This document shows, one piece after another, positions 1 to 9,485 of a DNA stretch of 25,000 nucleotides (the stretch's first letter is position 1; every line of letters begins with the position of its first letter). The stretch is from NCBI GenBank assembly GCA_964035545.1, contig OZ037771.1, positions 8,080,908-8,105,907 on the forward strand, given 5' to 3'. The notes beneath the pieces were generated by a model. It made no database searches, was not told where the DNA came from, and saw only the letters and a program-made list of their open reading frames with translations. The translations under genes were made by a program, and so were the position numbers. The DNA comes from Bugula neritina. Taxonomy: Eukaryota; Bryozoa; Gymnolaemata; Cheilostomatida; Bugulidae.

Positions 1-70
1 TATTTGTGAAAGTTCACCATAACTTCTGTGAAATCCTAATCATTATTGATTTCCAATATTGCTGTTTTAG

Positions 71-208
71 AATGGTGAGGATGGAAACTGGGAGTTTTCT
101 AAAACAAGAACTATGGGGTTTCCGTGGGGGAAGAGTGAAGATGCAATAACTAAAGGAATATCTGTGTGGAACAAACCTTTCATAATTAAACCAAGAAAGG
201 GTAAACAG
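71..208 (+). CDS. Atlastin-like GTPase, internal exon (switch I region)
   Basis: This 46-codon exon follows a TTTTAG acceptor (61-70) and ends at CAG|GTCAGA. It encodes the stretch between P-loop and G3 of atlastin-type GTPases. The residues GFPWGKSEDAITKGISVW align with the atlastin segment containing the switch I threonine and the following Trp, and the end (KPRKGKQ) joins in phase 0 to VAVLLMDCEG in the next exon. That join reproduces the atlastin order '...GKK-VAVLLMDTQG'. The plus strand here has no ATG-initiated ORF, so ORF calling misses it. The P-loop exon should lie upstream of base 1. The donor GTCAGA is weaker than consensus, but an alternative GT eight bases earlier breaks the phase. 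Confidence 0.82.
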
Positions 209-339
209 GTCAGACACTCTGGGTGTGTTTTTTAAAAACACTCATATGTTATAGGTTTTCTACTACCAACTAATTTCTTTATGGTTTGTAGCAATTGATT
301 CAAATTCCATTTCTAGGTTGTCATGCTGCTCCTACTGCT

Positions 340-520
340 ATTCTGCTACTACTACTACTACCACTACCACTGCCACTACCACTGCCACTACCACTACCAC
401 AGCCACTGTCACTACCCCTACCACTACCACTACCACTACCACTACCACTACCACTACCACTACCACTACCATTACCACTACCACTACCACTACCACTACT
501 ACTACTGTGGCTACTGCTGC
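340..520 (+). repeat. CCACTA hexanucleotide microsatellite
   Basis: Near-perfect tandem CTACCA/CCACTA units run for about 170 bp. Overlapping open frames of Leu-Pro, Thr or His-Tyr repeats arise only from the repeat and are not genes. Confidence 0.95.
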
Positions 521-585
521 CACCTGCTACTACTACTGCTATATACTTCTGCTACTACTGTTCTACTACTGCTACTTCTTCTATG

Positions 586-590
<5 letters not shown>

Positions 591-631
<41 letters not shown>
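591..631 (+). repeat. CTG trinucleotide repeat, about 13 units
   Basis: An uninterrupted (CTG)13 run follows a mixed CTA/CTG stretch (510-590). It is intronic to the GTPase gene, so transcripts of that gene would carry a CUG tract. Confidence 0.93.
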
Positions 632-632
<1 letters not shown>

Positions 633-984
633 ACTATAACTATATCTAGCTGAATCCGTTTTTGTGATCTCTCATAAAAATGCATCATTTGCACCTCAAC
701 TACAGGTTTTTGTGTAGTCAAATGAACCAGAATAAATCATGCGTTAATTTATGTCTTTATTCATTGATTCTATGTGATAAGTGAGGTGCCCTGCCCGACG
801 CAGATTTATCAATAAATTTGATACTAATTAAAATCTACTAATTTATCACAAGTTTTGTAGTTTTTTATGTGCATAGGTTTTTGAAATTTGAACTCTAAAT
901 ACATTTTATATGGAGAGGACAGTATGATATTTTTACCTATGTGTTATAATTTTGCAATTATAATAAGAGTGGGAGTTATCCACG

Positions 985-1232
985 TTGCATGTTGAAGTAC
1001 TAGACGAAGAGTTGCGATAGTAGATATATTTGATACACTGATAAAATACAAATAACACTAGTCGAGAATATACATATAAAACATAAGACTTCTGATTACA
1101 TACAGCATCACGCTCCGACTGAGCACACTAATAATATATAAACTAGAGCTTAGTTATAATGCCGGGAACAGATCACGTGTCGTACGTGATTGGCTAGTGA
1201 ACGCATGGCCCTACGCTTCACTGCCCACTACA
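985..1232 (-). repeat. Candidate 3' LTR of the Gypsy remnant
   Basis: On the minus strand a purine-rich GGATGGGGTGG is followed by TGTAGTGGGC, a plausible polypurine tract and LTR start. Downstream are CCAATCACG and TATA-like CATTATAAC and TTTATATATT motifs, as expected for an LTR promoter. A possible end is at ACTTCA (about 990). No second LTR copy is in the window, so the boundaries are unproven. Confidence 0.4.
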
Positions 1233-1547
1233 CCACCCCATCCAGCAGGGAGCCCACTTCCTGCAAAAAAAATATAAAAGGGAGGGAAGCGTAGAATAAA
1301 ATGACACACACAAAAAAATGTAAGTACATATGTACAAAAAAACAGAAGTAATCCAATTACATAAAAAAAATACGTGCATAAAAATAATACTGAGATACTG
1401 ATTAATTAGTAAGTCTTATATACAGAATACATTCCACCATAGCACCGGTGTAACGCCAGAGAGAGACAGAGATGGGTAGAGGAGAGATTGTCCAGGTCCG
1501 GAAGATCAGGATAAGGAAAGGGGGTTTGAGAGGTATGAGGACCCATG

Positions 1548-2140
1548 TTAGTCTTTAGCTGCTCGCCTCAATTGATGAATGGATTCCTGTAATGATCGGA
1601 GTTCACTAGAGGCTGCCTTGATGCGGGGAGCTAACCTGTGCACTTCTTGCTCGAGCTCGTTTGCTCGGGTCTTGACCTCCCGCAAATTGCGGGCCGGAGG
1701 GGAAGAACGGGAAGGGGACCGTTGTGACCTGTGTCTCTTCCATTCAGCTGGAGGAAGAGGGGAGGGAGTGTATATGCCTCTTTGTAGCACAACACGGGGA
1801 AGTGTCCGTGGCCGACGTATGGAGTCGGAGGGTGGAGAGATAGAGAACCCAGGGGGTTTGACGACTGGTCCTGGTGTGGTGGGTCTTGGTGGAGGGAAGC
1901 CTTGCTCCAGGCGAGATAGCCGAGCCGTGTCTGTGATAAAGGGTCTAATGAGGTTCAGGAACGTGAGGTAAGAAGGTTCATCCCCTGTCGTAGATGTGCT
2001 CCTGGAATCAGTGCATCGTTCGTTGGTGTCGTAACACGTAATCCCTGTTATAGCTATACTCTCCGCAGGGGCAGAATGTTGTTACGAAGTGTTGCGGCAG
2101 GTGTACTCTCAGCCGCCTGTGCGTCCTGAAGCGTTGTTGG
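1548..2140 (-). pseudogene. Post-integrase ORF of Gypsy remnant: proline-rich plus coiled coil
   Basis: Two minus-strand frames join through a frameshift near 2085. The first starts at an ATG near 2147 (MPSVPTTLQDAQAAES). The second is open from about 2085 to a stop at 1548. The downstream part is proline-rich (PPPRPTTPGP), then basic, then a heptad-like segment (VKTRANELEQEVHRLAP). The position after integrase and before the LTR-like region suits a third ORF, but no known family is recognised. It could instead be the gag region of a neighbouring copy. Confidence 0.45.
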
Positions 2141-2154
2141 CACAGACGGCATTC

Positions 2155-2619
2155 TCAGTTGTCATCGTCACCCCGGTACTTCTTTATCTCTGCCTCTGTG
2201 GCGGGGGTAGTCCAGCATGGTCTGGTTTCCAGCTGGTGTGGTAGGTGCTTAGTGGTGGAAGGTGGAGAAGTAGGTTGCGGGTCCCATGCCATCTCTAACG
2301 AGGGCATCCCTGGAGAAACGGGAGCGAGTGTGTTTTCTGTAAAAGTAGAATTATTGTCAGATCGCGGTAGATCTTTACAGCATAATTCTAGTGACGGTCG
2401 ACCATTGCTAGTCTGAGAGTCACAACTTTTAAAAGGCACTCGAGAGACCCGTTGATCACGTGTAGACTGACCAAGAAGGACGGTGTCTAGCTCCAGATCT
2501 AACAGATCGTCGGCCATTACTGTGTACTCATTGTCATTCACGTGAAACGTGGTCTCCAGTAATTCTGATTCAATCCGACTGATTAGTTCAGAATTTACTG
2601 GCATCGAGCCTGTTTCCAT
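2155..2619 (-). CDS. Post-integrase ORF of Gypsy remnant, unknown function
   Basis: A 154-codon open frame starts METGSMPVNSELISRIE and ends GDDDN. It is acidic near the N-terminus (MADDLLDLELD) and Pro/Ser/Thr-rich later. It has no CCHC knuckle, protease motif, signal peptide or membrane segment. It lies between the pol end (2678) and the coiled-coil ORF. It is inferred to belong to the same element because of strand and base composition. Confidence 0.4.
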   Translation of the reverse strand: METGSMPVNSELISRIESELLETTFHVNDNEYTVMADDLLDLELDTVLLGQSTRDQRVSRVPFKSCDSQTSNGRPSLELCCKDLPRSDNNSTFTENTLAPVSPGMPSLEMAWDPQPTSPPSTTKHLPHQLETRPCWTTPATEAEIKKYRGDDDN

Positions 2620-2677
2620 GGATAGGAATACAAGACTTATACTGGCTTGCCTGTGAACTTGGTATTAGCTTCCATAC

Positions 2678-4885
2678 TCAACGTTCAATGGTAATAGTTT
2701 GAGGTAGTTGCGAGATACGTCTGTCCTTGGCGATGTCAGCGTAGGAAAAGGCTGGGCAGCGTTTCTGTGGCACGAAGTTGGAACTATTTGCTTCGCGCGC
2801 ATTAATTCCTCCCACTATTCCGCCCTCACAAAAGTTGATATTTGCGTGGGGCTCGCAATTCCTACATTCTTCTGATAGTTTCCCCGTACGGTTTTCCCCT
2901 AGACTTTCATACGTGCCGCTTTGGACGCAGTCACATACGAAATCTTTTAAATAAGGTGGAGGCTGTCTCGTACGTTGTCCACGCTCTAAGTGAGGTGACG
3001 CACTCACCGGTGAATTAGTGGGAGCCTCTACTGGCGTTTCTAATTCACTGGTGGTGGTTATTTCTTCTCGTCCTCCGGATGGAGCCCTTCCCTCCGTGGG
3101 GGTTTGCACTTCCAGAACCGGCTCGGTTTCCGGAAGTGACAGAACCAGACTTGGCAGAGGAGGCGACGGACGCACTTCTGTAGGCAAAAGCGGTCGCTCA
3201 TCTCTTACCAAGTTTTCTTCCCACGGAATGACCACTTCATATTCAGGTCCATGCCGCCGTCGCCCGCGCATTGTTGTCTGCCTCCTGGGCTCCAACAAGG
3301 GGGGGGCTTCTCCCACTGCGTCTGGGCTAGCCCAATACGGCTTCAAGCGAGCCTCATTTTGGATAGACACCTGTCCTGAGAGCTCAGTCTTGTAGGTATG
3401 GTTGGGCATAGCCTCGACTATCACGTAGGGTCCCACGAACTTAGGCTGTAGTTTAGTTGCCTTTCCGCGGCGCCTACGGTAATTGACCATCTACACCCAA
3501 TCTCTCTGTCTGATAGAGGGGTGGTTCCTCGGAATCCTCGCGCCGCACCTGCCACTGCTTTTCTCGCAGCATTTCGTGTGTGACCCTCATCCGTTCCACT
3601 AGTTCGCTGGCATACTCGTGGACCGAGCTGTCTTGCTCTGGAACGTGGTAGGTAAGATGGTCAGGGACTCGAGCCTCTCTCCCGAGCATTAGGAGGTTTG
3701 GGGTTTCACCAGTACTGGTGTGTGGGGTGCTACGGTATGCGCGCATGACTTGCGGCATTACCATGTCCCATTCCTCCTGACTGCGTCCGAAGAGTAGACT
3801 CCGGAGCGCATCACCTAGCATCCGGTTATTGCACTCCACCACTTCGTTACCTTGAGGATGGTAAAGGGTGGTCCTGCTTTGATTTACTCCCCAAAGGCGG
3901 CAGAGGTCACTCATCAGTTGAGACTGGAACTGAGCGCCCTGATCAGAGTGTATTTATTCGGGAAGCCCGAAGTAACAGAATACATGTTGGTCTAGTACCC
4001 TGGCCACTGTCGGGGCTGACGCGTCTGGGATAGCCAGGGCGTCCGCCCACCTCGTAAAGTGGTCGGTCAATACTAAGATCCAACTCTTGCCTCTGGGGGT
4101 TAGGGGCATGGGTCCGACCAGGTCGACAGCCACTACTTGCCACGGCCTTCCAGCATATAGCCTTTGCCGTCCCGCTTCACCAGAGAGACGGCCATGCTTG
4201 CTGGCCTGGCAGATTTCGCACTGTTTTACTCTGAGTCAGACGTCACGCTCCATCTGGGGCCAATATCACCGGAGTCGTAACATGGAGACCACTCTCTTGA
4301 CCCCTGCGTGGGCCTGCTTGTGAGTGTCCCAAATTAACTCACGACGTATGGCACTGGGGCAGACTACCCTCTTCCTCTCCGGGTGTCTGCTGTTGGCGGC
4401 TAAAGAAATGGTCAACAGACCATCCTGCCCGATCCTCAGCAAGTTCCAACGCTGGCAGTATAGCCGGACATCGGCGCATCCCTGCCGTAGTTGTTCCTCA
4501 CTGGGTCGTGGCTCTTCCTTTTTGGCCCGATATATATCTGCCACTACCCCAGGCAGCTCCTTCTGCAGCTTCTTCAGCTCCCGGACATTATCGGCCAAAA
4601 CAGGGTTGGCGCGGAGGTTTTGCACAACCTCCGGGGACTTGTCAACTTCCTGTGTGAGTTGACCCTGGTCCCAGTCAAACTGTGTTCCGTGGTGAGCCAG
4701 CGTTTCTAGTTCACATCGCGGGGGACCTCCGTCCTTCCTCTCGATGTTGAGACACTGTTTGCAACCTCCATCAGGTCGGCGGCTCAAACCATCCGCATTG
4801 CTGTGTCTCCTGCCCGGTCGATGTTCGATCCGGTAGTAGAACTCAGCTAGGATTTCGAGTTGTTTGGAGTTATTGGATTGGGCCT
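2678..4885 (-). pseudogene. Gypsy pol remnant: RNase H end, integrase, GPY/F domain
   Basis: From high to low coordinates: an RNase H tail (RIEHRPGRRHSNADGLS, about 4790-4850), then a linker. Next come the integrase zinc-site parts H-x3-H in THKQAH and CEIC (about 4215-4330). The catalytic core follows, with Asp in VAVDLVGP (about 4120), Asp in IHSDQG (about 3940) and Glu in VVECNN (about 3835). The GPY/F domain (KLQPKFVGPYVI...LKPYW) starts near 3460. Inactivating changes are in-frame stops near 4257 and 4230, a TAA at 3954-3956 just before the second catalytic Asp, and a stop plus frameshift around 3490-3510. After GPY/F a long basic and Pro-rich tail includes RQPPPYLKDFVCDC, a common Gypsy pol C-terminus. 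Confidence 0.9.
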
Positions 4886-5063
4886 TCAGTTAATGGTACT
4901 GTTGAGAGCTCATTCCTAGTGCTTTCGGCATTCAAAAGAGCCTTGAAAAAGTTCCTCCACTTTTTTTCAATTTATTTTCATCCTTCAGAAAATATTCATT
5001 TTCATCTTTCACAAAGGCGAGTTTGTCTATGTCCTTGGACCTTCGCTGTTTCGGTGAATACAT

Positions 5064-5487
<424 letters not shown>

Positions 5488-5537
5488 TTTACTTTAGTAG
5501 TAGTGAAATTTTGATACATTTTTAATTAATTATTAAG

Positions 5538-5693
5538 GTGGCTGTTTTGTTGATGGACTGTGAGGGAGAGGACCACTTGAGTGAAGACCCGGATGTAGAC
5601 AACCTCTTAGCCTTTATTTCTTTGCAAATTGCATCTGTGCAACTCATTAACGTAGACAAACAAATTCATAGATCGGATCTTACACGACTCAAC
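5538..5693 (+). CDS. Atlastin-like GTPase, G3 exon
   Basis: This 52-codon exon lies between TATTAAG and AAC|GTAAGT. It begins VAVLLMDCEGEDHLSEDP, which matches the G3 (DxxG) region of atlastin (VAVLLMDTQG); Gln is replaced by Glu. The rest (LLAFISLQIASVQLINV...LTRLN) matches the helix and strand that follow, equivalent to ALSTMISSIQVYN. Both boundaries are phase 0 and fit the neighbouring exons. Confidence 0.92.
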
Positions 5694-5872
5694 GTAAGTT
5701 TCATTGCCAAACAAACGAATATGCATTGTGTAAAAAATATTGTTACATTCACTCAGAAAAGATGTTTAGCAGAGAAACAAGTTATATATTGAATCAGTTA
5801 GACTATTTTAGTGTAAAACTGTAGAAACAGACTTATGACCAAAATCAAATTTAAATCATCAAATTTTTGTAG

Positions 5873-6013
5873 CTGTGTCTAAAGAATGCTGAAATCTTTC
5901 AAGATGATGAAAGTTTAGCTGAAGAAAGTCTGTTCAGGTCTTTAATGTTTTTAGCTAAAAACTACAATCTAGGAGGACCTTGTGGCGAAGATAACAGAGT
6001 TTTTGATAAATTG
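5873..6013 (+). CDS. Atlastin-like GTPase, G4 exon
   Basis: This 47-codon exon lies between TTTGTAG and TTG|GTAGGT. It contains SLMFLAKNYNLGG, aligned with the atlastin G4 segment SLIFLVRDW. The Arg-Asp pair that reads the guanine base in atlastins is Lys-Asn here. Phase 0 at both ends. Confidence 0.92.
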
Positions 6014-6383
6014 GTAGGTTACAGCTAAAACGAAATTTTCTTATTAGTGAGTAATATTATTTTGTCAAATTCTTATATTATAGTGGATTTTATGTATCCA
6101 CTGTTGTCTCTTCAAGCAGCCTGTGTTCTAGTGGTGCTACTTGATATACCTCGTTAACTATTGTCATCCTGTCATCATCATCATGCCAATCTTTTGCAAA
6201 AAATGCCTAACATCAGGTCACATACACAACTCTTCTGATTGGCCACCTACTCAGATGGTGTAATCACATAACACTATCGCGTTGTATAATGGCAGTAAGG
6301 ACTATAATTAAGAAGGCAAATCACATAATGATACATAAAAGTGTTGTTTTGTCAAGTACTGATATGTTGTGGAATTTTTTCAG

Positions 6384-6525
6384 CTCAAAAATCCTCAGCA
6401 AAAATTAGCAAATCTTATTAAAGGCATAAAGAATTCCTTCAAACCAATTGCACAGTTCAAGTTTTCACACCCGGGGAGTACCATAGATGATGCCACAGAA
6501 GCCACCTACGACTGGAATCTAAGGG
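6384..6525 (+). CDS. Atlastin-like GTPase, HPG-motif exon
   Basis: The exon lies between TTTTTTCAG and AGGG|GTATGA, with 47 codons plus one base. It encodes FKFSHPGSTIDDAT, matching the conserved atlastin FLLPHPG motif after G4. It ends in phase 1, which the next exon completes as an Asp codon. Confidence 0.92.
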
Positions 6526-7980
6526 GTATGAAACTGTAACATAAAGATATGAGAACATGTGTTTCATTTTAACAGGCGCACTATAGAAGCATATATATAT
6601 ATATATATGAAACTCCTCTAGATAAGTATCTGTCGTGCATGGTAAAAATGCTTGACTCCTAAAAACTTTAACAATTATTCAATGTATTCAAACTGTGTAA
6701 TTAAGAACCCAAATTTTTAATCAATGCTATTGATGTTACCAAAATTTCCTAAAAATTCTGCTCATATCCTCAAGTTATTAAAAATCTATTTTTTAATAAC
6801 ATAGCATTTATTAGCAATTTGGACACTATTAGAAAGGTTTAACTGAAAACAAAATATTAGCAAAGTTAAAAACGTTGATGTTGAAGTTTACCACAGTTTT
6901 ATTATTAAGGAAGTTCAAGCCATAAAAAATTGTTTTTGATAATCGAAATTTGTTGAATCTGTTTAAAAGACTGTTTTCATTTAAATCCAGGTAAATCATT
7001 ATAACATTTATGCATTGGCTTGAAAAAACTATTAACATTTACAGCTGCTGAGCGTAATATTTACTTTTGTTCTGAGAATAGTTATATAGTTAGAATAGTT
7101 TTTAACAAAATCTTATTTGAAAAACATGTGGAAAGTTCTACCTTATGCAAGACCAATATCTATTGAAAAAAATATGTGTTAAATTGTATAGCTGTGTAAC
7201 TATGGTATGCATTTAGATTGATTCATCTCAACCACAGCCCAATCTCTACACAACAATTTTTACCAAGGTTATTCACACCATTCACACTGTGAAACTACAA
7301 TTTTTTATAACAAGAAGAACTAAAGTATGATAGAATAAGAGCAAATTCAACACAGAAAAGTACATACAATAATTTGATAAATTGATTGTTTTATAATTAT
7401 CAAAATATTCAACATAATAGTATAGATTAGCAAAGTTATATATAAAAACATACCTCTTTCACTCTTTCTAGGAAAGAGTTAGTAGTATAAGGAAAGAAAT
7501 ATTTTATACCATGAGCTTTGTGAAAATAGCTAATATCATATGAGAGTAAATGTAAATATAACCTTGTCGCCTGAGTGTCCTGGCTAATTGTGTATACATA
7601 TTATCTGTTTTTATCGGTATGTACAAATTTAATGCACTTATTTTCTTAGTCATGATTTTGAATGCAGTCAGCGCAGAATAAAACACTTTACTCTCTCACA
7701 TACCAAAAATGGTCATGGTCATGAAGGTGAAAATAACATTGACAAAATAAGTGCTAAAAATACAATAAAGATGGTTGATTCATTGCTGTTGGAATATGTG
7801 ACAACAGAAAGGCAGTGTGGCAATGTCAGTAAATGCTAAATTGCTAAATGAGATATTATAACAGCCATGAACAAATTGGCAGCAAAGTGTCAGTAAGCAA
7901 ACTAATAAAACTAAATTTATTAAATTTTACTATTTATTATAAAGGACACTACAGGTATTGTAGTCATTAAACATTTTTAG
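6526..7980 (+). other. Intron 4, no recognisable feature
   Basis: This interval is AT-rich with a short TA run (6593-6608). I see no coding similarity, transposon motif or RNA structure. Confidence 0.7.
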
Positions 7981-8102
7981 ATATTAGCAAGACATTTCTG
8001 GATCCAGCAAAGAGTCTTTTCAGGCGAATTTCCTTCATGGATGATCAGCATAAAAGTCAACACTGTTGGGAGACTGCTGCTGATGCCGTGCATGTCTTTG
8101 AG
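7981..8102 (+). CDS. Atlastin-like GTPase, exon before the donor minisatellite
   Basis: The exon lies between TTTTTAG and TTTGAG|GTGAGA. It encodes DISKTFLDPAKSLFRRIS...AADAVHVFE, matching the end of the GTPase domain, where atlastins have a helix leading to 'IKIYQGEELP'. The phase is 1 in and 0 out. Its last six bases and donor are the first unit of a 26-bp tandem repeat. Only this first donor keeps the reading frame. Confidence 0.9.
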
Positions 8103-8520
8103 GTGAGACTATGTAAAGTATATTTGAGGTGAGACTATGTATAGTATATTTGAGGTGAGACTATGTATATTATATTTGAGGTGAGACTATGTATATTATA
8201 TTTGAGGTGAGACTATGTAAAGTATATTTGAGGTGAGACTATGTATAGTATATTTGAGGTGAGACTATGTATAGTATATTTGAGGTGAGACTATGTAAAG
8301 TATATTTGAGGTGAGACTATGTATAGTATATTTGAGGTGAGACTATGTATAGTATATTTGAGGTGATACTATGTTTAGTATATTTGAGGTGAGACTATGT
8401 ATAGTATATTTGAGGTGAGACTATGTATAGTATATTTGAGGTGAGACTATGTATAGTATATTTAAGGTGAGACTATGTTTAGTATATTTGAGGTGAGACT
8501 ATGTATAGTATATTTGAGGT
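8097..8520 (+). repeat. 26-bp minisatellite duplicating a 5' splice site
   Basis: Sixteen exact-length 26-bp units and a partial seventeenth each start TTTGAG|GTGAGACTATG and end with an A/T-rich GTATA. Units differ at a few positions (AAAG, TAGT or TTAG variants; one GTGATA; one TTTAAG). The first unit straddles the exon-intron boundary. The last partial unit continues GAG|GTATGT, also a good donor. Confidence 0.97.
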
Positions 8521-8838
8521 ATGTGTTATTGCTCATTATATTTGCTGTAATAAAGATTTATTGATGATAATAAAACACAATCTACACCTGAAACAAAAAC
8601 TCAATCTGGTAATACAATGAATCAATATATCATTAACAGCAAATCAACTCGTGGTTGTAACAACAGCATACTGACAAAACAATGATTGTCGACATATTTT
8701 TCCTTACCTCACTTTCATCAATAGAAAACCTAAGTTACAGCTCTTGTCTATTTATACAAGTTTATGTTAAAAAACTAGGATTTTTCAAATTAAGCTATGC
8801 TATTGTCATCTCTAAGTTCTTATATTACTGTTTTGTAG

Positions 8839-8967
8839 ACCATACAAGATAGATTTAAGAATAAAGATCTTCCAGAAACTTTGACACACACAGCTTATTT
8901 TGAAGACAGTATATGCCGTAAAATTTACATGGAAACTTTAAAGATTTGTGAAGTCGCAATGCTAAGT
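8839..8967 (+). CDS. Atlastin-like GTPase, start of helical middle domain
   Basis: A 43-codon exon between TTTTGTAG and AGT|GTAAGC. It begins TIQDRFKNKDLPETLTHT, matching atlastin 'YIKIYQGEELPHPKSM', the GTPase-to-helical-bundle linker. Phase 0 at both ends. Confidence 0.9.
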
Positions 8968-9185
8968 GTAAGCATAATATTCTATAAATCCTGTATTAGT
9001 GTTCTACTGGTATTTTACATATATTCTACCAGTTTTTTTCAAGCGGTCTATCGGCATTCTAAAGATATTATTTAGGTCTTCTACATGTAATCTGTGCAAA
9101 GTATGATTAAACATAAAATAACGCTGTGAATTATTGTAGTTAGTTATGTCTTCTAGATGTTGTAGACAAACAGCTTCTTTATCAG

Positions 9186-9325
9186 TTTTCAGAAAAAGAA
9201 ATACTTGAGAAATTTTTAGACTCGGAAGACTTGGAAAAAACTTTAGAGAGAGAAGCAGAAGTTTATAAAAACAAATTTTTGTTTGAGATTCGAGCTCATG
9301 GCATACCAAATCCAGATATGTGGAG
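9186..9325 (+). CDS. Atlastin-like GTPase, helical bundle exon
   Basis: The exon follows CTTCTTTATCAG and ends GG|AG|GTTTGC in phase 2. It encodes FSEKEILEKFLDSEDLEK...NPDMW and is charged and helical. An alternative in-frame acceptor at 9173 would add four residues (LLYQ). The chosen site has the better pyrimidine tract. An antisense ORF over this region is a shadow. Confidence 0.85.
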
Positions 9326-9485
9326 GTTTGCGCTTAAATTTACATAGATTTTATCGTGTTACAGGCCATGAAGTTTTGTTGCGAAAAATTTGTTTTTGAT
9401 GTCACAAAATTTAGCTTCTCATTTAGCATTCTTTTATTACAGTACAATTTTATTTATTTTTAACAAAATGTAATAAATTTTTTAG

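Larger units (their letters stand above)
985..4885 (-). mobile_element. Ty3/Gypsy LTR retrotransposon remnant (5'-truncated)
   Basis: Read on the minus strand, the order is: end of RNase H, integrase zinc-binding segment, integrase core, GPY/F-type C-terminal domain, post-integrase ORFs, then an LTR-like promoter region. Reverse transcriptase, protease and a clear gag are absent, so at least the 5' half is lost. Several in-frame stops and frameshifts show it is dead. Its GC content is visibly higher than the AT-rich host sequence on both sides. It is antisense within intron 1 of the atlastin-like gene. The right boundary near 4885 is where pol similarity fades; the left boundary near 985 is a guess from LTR-like ends. 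Confidence 0.85.

Noticed and set aside
295-653. Long ORFs of Pro-Leu, Thr or His-Tyr repeats
   Set aside because: All three plus frames and one minus frame are open simply because the hexamer/triplet repeat lacks stop words.
2159-2416. Plus-strand ORFs over the Gypsy remnant (also 3018-3395, 4087-4323, 4324-4662)
   Set aside because: Shadows of the minus-strand pol and post-pol frames.
3943-4143. Minus-strand 66-codon ORF within the integrase region
   Set aside because: It is in the wrong frame; the neighbouring frame carries the integrase core motifs, interrupted by a stop.
8097-8520. CRISPR-like array (also at 12661-12980 and 10480-10915)
   Set aside because: Units are contiguous without unique spacers, and the genome is eukaryotic.
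9004-9309. 101-codon minus-strand ORF
   Set aside because: It is antisense to the GTPase exon 9186-9325, whose plus-strand phases and homology are convincing.
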